NCBI GenBank assembly: GCA_965240325.2
Contig: OZ251233.1
Coordinates: forward strand, 186,001 to 250,000
Source: Rebecca billardiae RCC1528
Taxonomy: Eukaryota; Haptophyta
DNA length: 64,000 nucleotides
Direction of reading: 5' to 3'
The position numbers were made by a program, and so were the translations under genes. The notes beneath the pieces were generated by a model, which searched no databases, was not told the DNA's origin, and was given only the letters and a program-made list of their open reading frames with translations. Positions 1 through 9,358 of the stretch are shown here, piece after piece (the stretch's first letter is position 1; every line of letters starts with the position of its first letter).

Positions 1-2051
1 GCCGCCGCCGAGCCGTTGGCGCGCAGGTGCGCGCCCTCTGGCGCGTACGGCAGCAGGGAGGCGGGCGTGTACGGCACGTGGTGGAACGTGCCGTCGTACT
101 CGGCCGCCTCGGAGCAGCACCAGGAGCCGGTGCCGCCGCGCAGCTGCTCCCAGAAGGCGAGCGCGTCCGCCTGCCGCGCGTGCGCGCGGAACAGCGTGCG
201 CACGTCGCCGAGGTCGAGCACGCGCGCGGCGCAGCCGCCGAGCGCGGCGCGCAGCTCGTCGTCCGAGGCGGGCGGCGCGTCCGCGCGGAGGCAGCAGCCG
301 TCGGCGGGCGCGCCGTCGTCGCGCGCGCACTCGCGCGCGCGCGCGCGCGAGCGCAGCAGCTCGAGCGGCACGCGCGGGTCCTCGAGGAACCCCTTCTCCC
401 TGTGCGCGAACCCGTCGCCCACCTTGCCGCGCTTGGTGCCGCGCAGCCAGAGCGCCGCGTCGAGCCAATGGTCTGCAGGGCAGTCGTGCGGCAGCCGCGC
501 GGGCGAGGAGGCGTCGCACCCCTCGCGCACGTGGCCCGGGCCGAGGCCGTACTCGCACGTGCACCGCACGCGCGGCAGCACGAGCGCGCGGCCGAGCGCG
601 TGCGCCGCCGCCAGCGCCGCGCTGAACTGCGAGTGCTGCGCCGCCATCAGCCGCAGGTGGCGCGCGGGCACGCCGCGCGGCGGCAGCGTGTCGGCGCCCT
701 CGAGCAGCGGCCGCGGCAGCACGGGCGTGTACGTGAGGAAGCGGCCGTCGGTGTAGTGCGACGGCGGGTCGGCGAAGAGCCCGAGCTCCCTCAGCCGCAT
801 CAGCTTGTTCGCCGGGCGCTGCCAGCGCAGGAACGTCGCGTGCACGCCGATGGGCTCGACTTGGCGCAGCGTGTGCAGCGCGCGCACCTGGAAGGAGAGG
901 GCGGAGAGGAACTGGGCGGCGGGGAGGACGCCGAGGCGCGCGCCGCCGCCGAGCATCGCGCACGCGTGGCCCGCCGTGCCCTGCCACTCGCGCACCGTCG
1001 TCTGCCCCTTCCACGCGCGGTTGATCGGCCCCTGGTCGCTCTTGCCCCACGGGAGCTCCGCGGCGGCGCGCGCGGCCGCGCCCAGCAGCGCAAGACCGCC
1101 CGCGCTCGGCCGCGCGGCGAGGATGCCGATGTTGAGCGACTTGGCGCAGGTGGGCGCGGCCTCGAGCTCGAGCTCGGCGGGCGCGCCGCGCAGCCGCGGG
1201 TGCGGCCGCAGCCCGAGCATCCGCGCCCCGTCGTTCGACGCGTCCGTCGAGACCAGCGCGTCCACGGCGCCGTGCGCGGCCAGCGCGCCGAGGACGTACG
1301 GGCGCGGGTCCCGCACCCACGCGACGTCCACGTCCGAGACGAGGACGGCGTGCACGCGCGCGGCGGCGGCGACGCGGAGGAAGTGCAACGCGTGCGCCCA
1401 GCGCCCGGCCTGCGCGTTCCGCACGCCGCCGCCGCCGCCGCCGCCGCCCGCGCGCGGCGCGTGCGCGCTCGGCTGCTCGAGCTGCACCGAGCCGAGCGCG
1501 GCGTACACGCCCACGCCCGCGGCCTGGAGCTGGCGCGCGAGCAGCGTGCGGTTGCCGCCCGGGTCCATCATGCCCACGAGCACGGCGCACTCGCCCACGC
1601 GCTGCAGCAGCTGCGCCGAGAACGAGCGCAGCATGTCGGGCACGCCGCTCGCGAGCGCGACGATGGCGACGCGACCGTCCGCGCCCGCGTGCGCGCGCAC
1701 CATCTCCGCGCTGAGCGGCAGCAGCGCGTCGTTGCCGGCGAAGCCGCAGGGTGACGTGGCGGCGGGCTGCTCGCTGAAGAGGTGCGGCAGCTGCCGCGCC
1801 GACGCAGACGTGCCGCGCAGCGCCGCGTGGCCACGCGGCGCCGCTACGCGTACCAACGGCGGCACCGCGGGCGCGCCGCGACTCGCGCCGCTCGGCGCCG
1901 GCGAGCGTGGGCGGGCGCCCGCGACGCCAGCGATGACAACACGGCTCGGCTCCGATGCCGGCCGCGCGAGCGGCGCCAGGAGCGCGAGCGCCGCCGTGAG
2001 CAGGAGTGCAAAGGCTGGGTGCACCCAGCTGTGGTCCGCCGCGGGCGCCAT
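1..2051 (-). CDS. Golgi-type nucleotide-diphospho-sugar transferase (XEG113/RRA-like), partial at left edge
   Basis: An uninterrupted minus-strand frame runs from an ATG at 2051 to the window edge, giving about 683 codons without a stop. The N-terminus is a short polar stretch followed by a hydrophobic anchor (residues about 13-30), typical of a type II Golgi enzyme. At about residue 237 lies SDVDVAWVRDP, the DxD-type metal/nucleotide-sugar motif of the Nucleotid_trans family that includes plant arabinosyltransferases. It is followed by SLNIGILAARP and KSDQGPINRAW, which match that family's acceptor-side blocks. Past residue 420 the frame matches the long C-terminal region of XEG113-like proteins, rich in spaced cysteines and tryptophans. 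I infer transfer of an activated sugar to a secreted glycoprotein or polysaccharide in the Golgi lumen; the exact donor is unknown. The 3' end is missing. The start lies only 74 nt from the divergent dehydrogenase. The family call is firm and the substrate is not. Confidence 0.8.
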   Translation of the reverse strand, partial: MAPAADHSWVHPAFALLLTAALALLAPLARPASEPSRVVIAGVAGARPRSPAPSGASRGAPAVPPLVRVAAPRGHAALRGTSASARQLPHLFSEQPAATSPCGFAGNDALLPLSAEMVRAHAGADGRVAIVALASGVPDMLRSFSAQLLQRVGECAVLVGMMDPGGNRTLLARQLQAAGVGVYAALGSVQLEQPSAHAPRAGGGGGGGGVRNAQAGRWAHALHFLRVAAAARVHAVLVSDVDVAWVRDPRPYVLGALAAHGAVDALVSTDASNDGARMLGLRPHPRLRGAPAELELEAAPTCAKSLNIGILAARPSAGGLALLGAAARAAAELPWGKSDQGPINRAWKGQTTVREWQGTAGHACAMLGGGARLGVLPAAQFLSALSFQVRALHTLRQVEPIGVHATFLRWQRPANKLMRLRELGLFADPPSHYTDGRFLTYTPVLPRPLLEGADTLPPRGVPARHLRLMAAQHSQFSAALAAAHALGRALVLPRVRCTCEYGLGPGHVREGCDASSPARLPHDCPADHWLDAALWLRGTKRGKVGDGFAHREKGFLEDPRVPLELLRSRARARECARDDGAPADGCCLRADAPPASDDELRAALGGCAARVLDLGDVRTLFRAHARQADALAFWEQLRGGTGSWCCSEAAEYDGTFHHVPYTPASLLPYAPEGAHLRANGSAA

Positions 2052-2125
2052 CGGCCCCGCCCTGTCTTTGACCGGCGGCGGTTCCGGCCAGGCCCAAGTC
2101 GAAATCCGGCCTGTCCCGACGGGCC
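2052..2125. promoter_or_regulatory. Short shared divergent promoter region
   Basis: Only 74 nt separate the divergent ATGs at 2051 (minus) and 2126 (plus), or 98 nt if the second gene starts at the internal ATG at 2150. Any promoters must therefore overlap each other or the 5' coding sequence. No TATA-like box is visible in this GC-rich stretch. The regulatory role is inferred from position alone. Confidence 0.3.
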
Positions 2126-3223
2126 TTGCCGTTGGGAGCGGAGAGCAGCATGATGGAGCCACGGGCGATGGCGGACGTGGACGGCCTGCTCAAGGTGGCA
2201 GCGGTGGCGTCGGCGGCGGCGGCGGCGCTGTGCGCGCTCGTACTGCTGCTCCGCGCGCGGCACGTCGACACGCGGGGCCGGACTGTGCTGATCACTGGCT
2301 GCGACCGCGGCATCGGCCGCGAGCTCGCGCTCCTCCTCGCGCGTGAGCGCGGGCTGCGCGTGCTGTGCGCGTGCCTCACGCGCGACGGGCAGCGCGCACT
2401 GCTCGCGGCGTGCGACGGGTGCGCGGCGGAGCTGTCCGCGCCGCTGCTCGACGTGTCGGACGAGGCGAGCGTCGCGCGTGTCGCGCGCCTCGCGCGGGAC
2501 GCCGGCGGCGGCTCCCTCCACGCGGTCGTGCACAACGCGGGCGTGGCGCGCGGCTCTTTTGCCGAGTGGACGGCGGTCGCCGAGTACCGCGAGACGATGG
2601 AGGTGAACTTCCTGGGCGTGGTGCGGCTGACGAAGGCGGTGCTCCCGCTCGTGCGCGCCGCGCGCGGCCGCGTCGTCGCCGTCTCCTCCGCCACCGCCGT
2701 CGAGGGCCTGGGCGCGCTGCCGTCGCAGTCGGCGTACGTCGCGTCCAAGCACGCGCTCGAGGCGTGGTGCCGCTGCGTGCGCGCCGAGTGCGCGGGCTGG
2801 GGCGTGCGCGTGATCACGGTGAACCCGGGGTTCACCGCGACCGAGCTGGTTCGCGGCGTGCCGCGCGCGTGCGCCGAGCGCTGGGCCTCCCTCGACCCGG
2901 CCGTGCGGTGCGCGTGGGGGGAGCGCTTCTACCGGGCGTACGCGCGGCGCGTGGCCCTCGGCGCGCGGATCGGCGCGGCGCCGGGCGGCGTGGCGCGCGC
3001 GCTGCGCCACGCCGTGCTGGCCGCGTGGCCGCGGCGGAGGTACTGGGTGGGCATCGACGCGCGCCTCGTCTTCTACCCGCTGTCCTTCGCTCCCGAGTGG
3101 CTCGTGGACGCGCTGCTCGCCGCGCCCGTCACGCTGGGCATGCCGGCCCGACCCGGGCGCGCGCTCGCACGCCGGCATGCGGCAGGTGATGCCCGTGGCC
3201 GTGACGAGCCACAGTTTGGATGA
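2126..3223 (+). CDS. Membrane-anchored short-chain dehydrogenase/reductase (retinol dehydrogenase/17-beta-HSD type)
   Basis: A 365-residue Rossmann-fold NAD(P)-dependent oxidoreductase. Residues about 21-42 form a hydrophobic Ala/Leu/Val helix, probably an ER anchor with the catalytic domain in the cytosol or lumen. The cofactor motif TGCDRGIG is at about 57-64, DV at 109-110 (adenine ring contact), HNAGV at 136-140 and the structural Asn at 161. The catalytic set is Ser188, Tyr204 and Lys208 (YVASK), and NPGFTATE follows at 233-240. All SDR residues are present, so activity is expected. Spacing and length (about 320-380 residues with an N-terminal anchor) fit the SDR9C group, which oxidises or reduces retinoids and hydroxysteroids; in an alga the substrate could be any lipid alcohol or ketone. 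Starts at 2126, 2150 or 2153 all keep the anchor; I chose the longest. The gene is divergent from the sugar transferase and uses very high GC3. Confidence 0.88.
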   Translation: MPLGAESSMMEPRAMADVDGLLKVAAVASAAAAALCALVLLLRARHVDTRGRTVLITGCDRGIGRELALLLARERGLRVLCACLTRDGQRALLAACDGCAAELSAPLLDVSDEASVARVARLARDAGGGSLHAVVHNAGVARGSFAEWTAVAEYRETMEVNFLGVVRLTKAVLPLVRAARGRVVAVSSATAVEGLGALPSQSAYVASKHALEAWCRCVRAECAGWGVRVITVNPGFTATELVRGVPRACAERWASLDPAVRCAWGERFYRAYARRVALGARIGAAPGGVARALRHAVLAAWPRRRYWVGIDARLVFYPLSFAPEWLVDALLAAPVTLGMPARPGRALARRHAAGDARGRDEPQFG

Positions 3224-3672
3224 CTGGCTGCGGCCTGCGCGGCAGCTACTCGACTCGGCGCTGGCGATCAATCACGTGAGTGCTTGGAGTTGGGCAGGCA
3301 CCCCTGCGCTGCATAGGAGCCGCCGCGTGGTAACCGCAGCTCCGCCGCCGATGCAGCCTACGGGCCCGCGGCGCCTGCGGGCCGCACAATCGCATGCTGC
3401 CACCGTCACCGCCATTGATCGGTGGACGGTGGGGTCGCTGGCGGCTTTCGTCCGGTCAGCACAGCGTCATCCGGTCACAACGGCCAAGCCGCAGCGACGA
3501 AATCGGCCGACGATGGCACACGGCTTCCGCGTCAGCCGTCCCGACGACGCGTGCGACTCGTAACCCCCCACCGTGCCGGCGGGCGCGCGCCGGGCGCGCG
3601 GCTTGGTTGGTGTGAGGGCACGACGATCTGCGCTGCCGAGTCTCGTCGCGACGCCGCAGCCGTGCTGCGGCC
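3224..3672. other. Spacer with no supported gene
   Basis: About 450 nt between the dehydrogenase stop and the next ATG. Short overlapping frames exist on both strands, but none shows a domain, a membrane segment or coding-like composition. I see no repeat or RNA gene here. Confidence 0.4.
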
Positions 3673-4389
3673 ATGGCCGACCCCGCCGATGCGCGCGGCC
3701 CGTGGGAGAGCGAGGACGTGCTGATGCGCGTGGCCGACCAGGAAGCCGTGCCCGGATGGCTCGAGGCGCGCTGCGCCGCGCTCGGCGCCGCGGCGCAGCC
3801 CGAGGCCGAGCCGGGGCGGTGGCTCATCGGCCATCTGCTCGACGTGCGCCACCCGTCCAAGGCGGCGCAGCGGCTCGTCTGCATGCAGCTCATGCACTTC
3901 CGCGTCGAGCCGTCGGACGCGACGCTGGGCGCGGCCGAGTGGCACGGGCGCAACCTCGACCGGGGCGGCCCGTGCGCGCTGCAGCCCTTCGTGCGCCAGC
4001 TGGGCCACGCGGCGCTGCGCGCACTCGTCTCCGCCCAGCTGTGCGCACTGCCGCCCGACGAGCTGCCGGACGTGCGGTCGTCGCGCGTGCACGCGACGCG
4101 CCGCACCGACGTGTTCAGCGACGAGGCGCCGATGCGGCGCGCCGCCGAGATCGTCGCGCAGGTGATGCGCGGTGGCGAGGTGCTCGAGCAGATCGCGCGC
4201 CCGATCGCGCGCGGCGGCGGCGCGCGCGCGCGCGGCCTCGAGCTCGAGGCGACGCTCGACGGTCGCGCGGCGCGCACGCGTGGGCGGTGGCCGCCGCCGC
4301 TGCGGAGCGCGGGCTGCTGCGGCCGATGCGGGCGACCCCTGCCGCCCTTGCGTACGCGTGGGCATGCGCGGGGGCGGCGGCCGGGCTGA
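3673..4389 (+). CDS. Hypothetical protein, probable frame change or missed intron near its end
   Basis: From ATG 3673 the frame gives 238 residues. Residues 1 to about 190 have a normal protein look: an acidic start, alternating helical stretches, GRWLIGHLLDVRHPSK and a QLGHAALRALVSAQLCAL helix. I do not recognise a family. After about nt 4,255 this frame turns into Arg/Cys/Gly-rich text typical of a wrong frame. The frame one base over instead reads Ala-rich helix and then GWPPRFAHLPWTGRR to a stop at 4523, which looks more coding-like. A short intron, a one-base error or a real frameshift near 4,255-4,300 would join them and move the C-terminus to 4523. The protein is probably soluble: no signal peptide or membrane helix is seen. 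The function is unknown. Confidence 0.5.
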   Translation: MADPADARGPWESEDVLMRVADQEAVPGWLEARCAALGAAAQPEAEPGRWLIGHLLDVRHPSKAAQRLVCMQLMHFRVEPSDATLGAAEWHGRNLDRGGPCALQPFVRQLGHAALRALVSAQLCALPPDELPDVRSSRVHATRRTDVFSDEAPMRRAAEIVAQVMRGGEVLEQIARPIARGGGARARGLELEATLDGRAARTRGRWPPPLRSAGCCGRCGRPLPPLRTRGHARGRRPG

Positions 4390-4719
4390 AGCCGCCGCCG
4401 AGCCGCGCGCCGCGCACGTGCGGCGAGCTACTACGCGGCTGGCCGCCGCGCTTCGCGCACCTGCCCTGGACCGGCAGGCGGCGCGCGTTCTTTGGCGTTT
4501 CTCGCGACGGACCGTCCAGTTAACCAAGTTTACCTGTCGTCAGGTCCGTCAGATGAAAAGTTAATCATCCATCAAGAAGCAGACATATGAATCCACGTAT
4601 GTACTTTACGACATCGCGTCTTCCTTCCGAGATATTATGGATGGTTGTCGTAACGTCTCACCATGGGGCACTCAATTACTGGATACAACATGTAAAAAGA
4701 GACGCTTGAGTATCCAGGC

Positions 4720-4985
4720 TCAGGGGCCGGCATATGTAGTGGGTAGGAGTTGCGGGTAGAGTTCACGCAAGGATATGAGATCTTCAATCTTGGACAACAG
4801 GGTGTGCCAGGCCCACTTGACGATTTCATCGCTTCGGACCCGCGTGATGTGTACACCTATCAACTTTGGGTCCACATACTGTACGACTGATGCGAGATCT
4901 TCAATCTTGGACAAACAGAGCGTCACGAAGACCACTTGACGAAGAATCTCGTCGCACCCGCATGCTACAATAAGCAACCTGATTA
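4720..4985 (-). pseudogene. Minus-strand fragment encoding two 39-residue repeats
   Basis: The minus-strand frame ending at 4720 encodes two related segments around SDEIVKWAWHTLLSKIEDL and CDEILRQVVFVTLCLSKIEDL. At DNA level a 21-base block at 4777-4797 recurs exactly at 4894-4914, with further similarity around both. The 117-nt period equals 39 codons, so the duplication keeps frame. The frame's only ATGs lie upstream, inside the antisense of the homeodomain gene, so no clean start is available. The composition (Ile, Asp, Lys, Trp) differs from the surrounding Arg/Ala-rich shadows, which argues for a decayed or partial gene with a helical tandem repeat. I do not recognise the repeat family. 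Confidence 0.3.
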
Positions 4986-5005
4986 ATAGCAGCAGAATAG
5001 AAGGG

Positions 5006-5878
5006 ATGTGGCGTGGTGGACGGTGGACCCGCTTCGACGAGTGGACTTCTCCCCCGTCCCACCACCCTTGCGCACTCATGGCCCTCGATGACGACTCGGA
5101 CCCACGCTGTCGGCGGCGCTGGAGGCCGCTTCCGGCGCAGAGGCTGCTGCTCGAAGAGGTATACGCGATGTGCGACATGCCCAGCCGCGCCACCGTCCAC
5201 GCGCTCGCCGAGGTGCTCGGCATACAACCTCTCCAGACCAGGATCTGGTTCCAGAACAAGCGCCAACGCGCGCGCAAGAAGCACACTGCCGATCATCCGC
5301 CCAACCCAGTCACGGCAGCCCTCCAAGCAACCCCCACGCCGCTCGATGGCGCGACGCCGTCACGCACGTGGGTGGCTTGCGCTGCACCCACTACCGCAGA
5401 CGCACTCGGCCCGTCATCTCTGCCGCACAGCGCGCAAGTGGCGCGCGTGCTATCGCCCTCTGCCCACCGGATCTCAAGCGCCTCGTCGATGATCTTGCCC
5501 CCGCCGCACATCACGGAGCAGCTGTACCACCCGCTCCCGACGCTGCCACCGCACCAGGTGCCGTTTCAGCAGCTGCTGGAGCGTGAGCTGCTGACAGCGG
5601 AGGGCGCGGGTGCATTCCTCAAGTCGGAGAGCCTCTCTCTCAGCCTGAGCCTTCCCGAACTGCTTGATCCGATGATGCGCATCCCGGTCCCCGTCATCAG
5701 CACCAGCGCACCGTCTGCTCCCGCCCCCACTGCCAACCTGCGCCACCGCGCCACCGCGCCGAACGCTGCGCTCACCGACGCGATCGACGTCTTTGACGAC
5801 CGCTGCATGATGGCGGCCCAATCCGCGTCTATCGCTGCTGAGACGTGGTCATTGCTACTACCTTGGGTGCCGCTTTGA
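5006..5878 (+). CDS. Homeodomain transcription factor
   Basis: A 290-residue protein with one homeodomain at about residues 36-92. Helix 3 carries the diagnostic WFQNKRQRARKK at 81-92, with Trp81, Phe82, Asn84 and Arg88 all in place. Helix 1 is LPAQRLLLEEVYAM. The domain is close to the 60-residue classical length, so it is not obviously TALE type. The rest is Pro/Ser/Thr-rich with an SLSLSLSLPELL stretch (about 207-218) that could be an activation or interaction segment. No second domain such as a zipper or START is visible. It is predicted to be nuclear and to bind DNA through the recognition helix. An internal ATG at 5078 (residue 25) would still give the whole domain and may be the true start. 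A canonical AATAAA lies 12 nt after the stop. Targets are unknown. Confidence 0.85.
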   Translation: MWRGGRWTRFDEWTSPPSHHPCALMALDDDSDPRCRRRWRPLPAQRLLLEEVYAMCDMPSRATVHALAEVLGIQPLQTRIWFQNKRQRARKKHTADHPPNPVTAALQATPTPLDGATPSRTWVACAAPTTADALGPSSLPHSAQVARVLSPSAHRISSASSMILPPPHITEQLYHPLPTLPPHQVPFQQLLERELLTAEGAGAFLKSESLSLSLSLPELLDPMMRIPVPVISTSAPSAPAPTANLRHRATAPNAALTDAIDVFDDRCMMAAQSASIAAETWSLLLPWVPL

Positions 5879-5889
5879 ACGACATCAGA

Positions 5890-5895
5890 AATAAA
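5890..5895 (+). terminator. Candidate polyadenylation signal AATAAA
   Basis: AATAAA begins 12 nt downstream of the homeodomain gene stop. The position is plausible for a short 3' UTR. Whether this organism uses AATAAA is not known from the window. Confidence 0.3.
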
Positions 5896-5948
5896 GTAGC
5901 GCAGCGCATCGTCAGTGTAATGTGTATTCGTCGTCGTCTCGACAGCAT

Positions 5949-5962
5949 ATATATATATATAT
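5949..5962. repeat. Short AT microsatellite
   Basis: A run of seven AT dinucleotides downstream of the homeodomain gene, in otherwise mixed-composition intergenic DNA. Confidence 0.7.
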
Positions 5963-6196
5963 GTATGCATCATCAATATAATGACCGCGTTCCGCGGTCC
6001 TTTTCCGTAGAACGAACGTAGTTCAGGGCCCGCGGTGGCGGTGCACCCTCCATCGCAGTCGTCTATTGACAGACCCGGAGTTGCATGCCCGTACAACTAG
6101 ACTCCAGCGGCGCGCCGCCGCCCGCCGCGCCGGGCGCGGGCCCATCGCACTTCGCAGCCGCCGGCGCGGCGCCGATTGTGTACAGGCGGATGCGAC

Positions 6197-6514
6197 GAGG
6201 CGTGATCGACGCATGAGCGCGACTCCACGTGCACGCCAGGCCACGCGAAGCTGACAGCCAGGGAGCACGGTGCGGGGCCGCGGATTCGTTCGGGCCGCTG
6301 CTGCTGACTGACCGACTGTGGCGCTGTCCGCCGCGGGTCACCGCGCACCGGCAGCGCCAGGATAGTACTGTAGATGATTTGCACTGGTCCGAGTAGGGTT
6401 CGACCAGCGCCTGCGCGACGGCCGACAGGCGGGCGCGAGGCGTGATCGACGCATGAGCGCAACTCTACGTGCACGCCAGGCCACGCGGAGCTGACAGCCC
6501 GAGGGAGCACGGTG
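6197..6514. repeat. Direct repeat pair of about 76 bp
   Basis: The block at 6197-6272 recurs at 6437-6514 with a few substitutions and a two-base insertion (period about 240 bp). Both copies contain GCATGAGCGC and CACGTGCACGCCAGGCCACG-type text. On the minus strand the copies encode similar peptides (AWPGVHVE..RSCVDHAS), but the surrounding frame (6097-6648) has no recognisable domain. I therefore score it as a repeat in intergenic DNA rather than a gene. Confidence 0.55.
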
Positions 6515-7228
6515 CCGAGGTCGGAGGTGCGAGCGGGCACCAGTGTCCAGTCACGGATCGTTCGCGCACGCCGCGCGTGCACGGGCTGACACACCTCGAT
6601 CAGGCTCGGCACGCGTTGCAGAGGCACAGCCAGCTCTGGGGACGTCACGCACCACCGTCGCCCGCGCAGCTCGTCCTCCTCGTAGAGTACCGTTCAGTTC
6701 CGAGGCGTAGCCCTCGCTCAGAGTCGACCGTCGACGATGGATGGACTCGGATCGTCGGCGCTCCCCGGAAAGGCATGGCAAGGGCGGCGCGTGGTGAAGT
6801 CGAAGACTCAGAGATCGATCAGTCCGGCATCAGGCGCCGCTGCCCCCGAGCTTGCGAGAGCCCGAATACAGGGCGGCTGCCGCGGCGCGGCCGCCGGGCG
6901 CCCCGGCGACCGGGCGCGCGGCCGCGCGCAGGCATCGACACGGGGCGGCGGGGGCGCGCGGAGTGAGCGGGGGCACGAACGCGATGTCGACGGCAGTCGG
7001 GACCCGCCGCAGCCGCGCGCTCCAGGCGCCACTCGCCGCGCGCACCTGCCCATCGCCGTCCTCACCCGTCGGTCGCTCGTGGCTGGCGCCTCCTGAGCTC
7101 CTGTCGCCGCAGCCGCGGCGTGCAAACGCGGGCCGCACACGCCGCGCGGGCGCCGCGCCCCCTCCGGCTCCGACCAAGGGCGGTAAGGGCTGTCAACTCC
7201 CAGTGGCGCCGAGTGGCGGAGGTTGGGG

Positions 7229-7544
7229 CAAGGGTAGTAAGGGTGAGCAACTCCGCTGGCGACAGCCGCGGAGGTCGGTGCTGCTCCAAGGCGGGAAGAA
7301 GGCGACGCGGAGGACGGCGCTTGGAGCAAAGTGAGGTGCACTGCCGCTGCGCAGCGGGCCAAGAGCCGCGCATCCTCCGCGGACCGACTCGGCCGACGCC
7401 GCGCCTCACGCCGTGCGCGGCCTCAGCGCCCTCCGCCGCTGATAGTACTCGCTCCGCTCCGCTCGCACCGGGCGCCGAGGCAAACAGAGCCCTCCCGACC
7501 TCCGCGGCTGTCGCCAGCGGAGTTGCTCACCCTTACTACCCTTG
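7229..7544. repeat. Perfect 50-bp inverted repeat arms around a 216-bp spacer
   Basis: Bases 7229-7278 are the exact reverse complement of 7495-7544. The right arm ends eight bases before the larger inverted repeat that starts at 7552. A diverged cousin of the arm, containing the reverse complement of CGGAGGTTGG-like text and a CCCTTAC-type pentad, occurs near 7172-7226 and again inverted at about 8575-8632. The whole 7.17-8.64 kb block is therefore a nested palindrome. Confidence 0.75.
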
Positions 7545-7551
7545 GTTGGGG

Positions 7552-8572
7552 GCCCCTCAACTCGTGCGGCCGCGCGGCGCAGCGGCTAAGTCTCCTGGGG
7601 CGCCGCCCTGGAGGGCGCGTGGGGTGCGCACGCCGCGGGCTCCTGCGCCCGCGGCAGCGGCCGCGGACACGGCGCGCGTGGTTGGTCGCCTGCTAGACAG
7701 CACGTAGTACCCTCCCACGCCGCGCGCCGCGCTCGCCGGTGCCCTCGCCGCGCCTCAGGCCAGCCGCGCACGCGCGCCGCGCCAATGGCCAGCCGTGGCC
7801 ACGAGCCAGCCGCCGGCGCGCGCGCGGTGCGCGGTGCGGTCGGCGCGGGTCGGGCGCGCGCCCGGGGCGAGGCTCGCGTATGATGGGCGCGCGGCATGCC
7901 GCCTCGCGCCGCCGCGCTGACGCCCGCATGGGTCGGCGCGCACGCGTTTACATGCTGTCGAGTGTGCATTGCCATGTTTGAAAATGCTCACGTTGAGACG
8001 ATCATGGGACGGCAGCGACGCGTGATAGACAAGCGCAGACCACTAATATGTGCACGGCCAGCCTCATGTCATGGCAAGCAAGTCCCCGAGTGCCCGCGTT
8101 CGTCGCACTGATGCGCTCACAACCACTTATCCAAGCTCATTTCTGATGGCCGAGGAATGCTCGACGAGCACTCTTCAGCAGCCGCGTGCAACGTGATCAA
8201 GCTCGTGGGTGGCGGCGCGAGGCGGCATGACGCGCGCCCATCATACGCGAGCCTCGCCCCGGGCGCGCGCCCGACCCGCGCCGACCGCACCGCGCACCGC
8301 GCGCGCGCCGGCGGCTGGCTCGTGGCCACGGCTGGCCATTGGCGCGGCGCGCGTGCGCGGCTGGCCTGAGGCACGGCGAGGGCACCGGCAAGCGCGGCGC
8401 GCGGCGTGGGAGGGTACTACGTGCTGTCTAGCAGGCGACCAACCACGCGCGCCGTGTCCGCGGCCGCTGCCGCGGGCGCAGGAGCCCGCGGCGTGCGCAC
8501 CCCACGCGCCCTCCAGGGCGGCGCCCCAGGAGACTTCGCCGCTGCGCCGCGAGGCCGCACGAGTTGAGGGGC
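7552..8572. mobile_element. Large inverted repeat (362-bp arms, 297-bp loop); possible foldback/MITE-like element
   Basis: Arm 7552-7913 and arm 8211-8572 are reverse complements over exactly 362 bp each with only a handful of mismatches; both end sharply. The 297-bp centre (7914-8210) has no open frame with a recognisable domain. Arms this similar, of identical length and without a gene between them, fit a foldback or MITE-type element, or a recent inverted duplication. Open frames through the arms on both strands are only mirror images of the same Arg/Ala-rich text. No unambiguous target duplication could be read at the outer edges. Confidence 0.6.
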
Positions 8573-8639
8573 ACGGAACCTCCGCCACTCGGCGCCACTG
8601 GTCAGGAGTTGACAGCCCTTACCGCCCTTGCTCCGACTA

Positions 8640-9350
8640 TACGGATAGCTGCGGCGGGTATTTTCAATCTCTCGCACTATTGGAGTTGGTTGGACGATTA
8701 TGTCAACGGTCGTTCTTGGCATCTTGCAGCGGCGAGGCCATATTATTTTACTATGGTCACACTACATTAAGGAGAGTCTACCCACAATTACCCTGCCTCG
8801 CACACTTGGGCGCGGGTTTCGTTGATTCCTCTGTTCACTATTCAAGACGGCGGACGCGCCCTTTTTCGACGAGGATGCACCTGTAAGGGAGTCTCGAAAT
8901 TCGAAACTCGGTCTCCTCCAGCCCTGAAAATCGTCCCCCGTCCCTTTTTTCTTTGATCAAAGATCTTTTTGAAACGTGGTTCGGGCCCGCTGGTGCGGGC
9001 TCCACGCTGCGCGCTCCGCCCTGCACCGCGGGCCATAATAATATATATATTATTATAATATTATTTATAATATATATATATAATAAAAATACTATACTGC
9101 TGCTTATAGACTCATTCTATGATTTAACGACACAGGTAGGCTAGTCAGGTAGGACGACGCGCGGGTCTCCTGATTCGTCGGCGGCATATTGCCCGATCGA
9201 TCGTCGACACGAAGTCGGCGCGTACACTACGCGAGTAATAAGCCTATGATATTATAATGCTTGGATGGGCCCAGGACGGGAGTGGTATAATAGTCATCAG
9301 CGCAGTCTCGCATTGATCATCAGCGTTATTATATATATATATATATTGGA
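8640..9350. other. Intergenic stretch, AT-rich at its centre
   Basis: No supported gene. The AT content rises at 9038-9086, where imperfect ATAT/TTATAA runs could form a hairpin, and again at about 9329-9346 with an AT run just before the next coding segment. The AT run before that segment could be intronic. Confidence 0.4.
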
Positions 9351-9358
9351 GCGCGGAG

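Noticed and set aside
1844-3271. Minus-strand 475-codon frame across the dehydrogenase
   Set aside because: Antisense shadow of an SDR with all catalytic motifs; composition His/Arg/Ala-rich.
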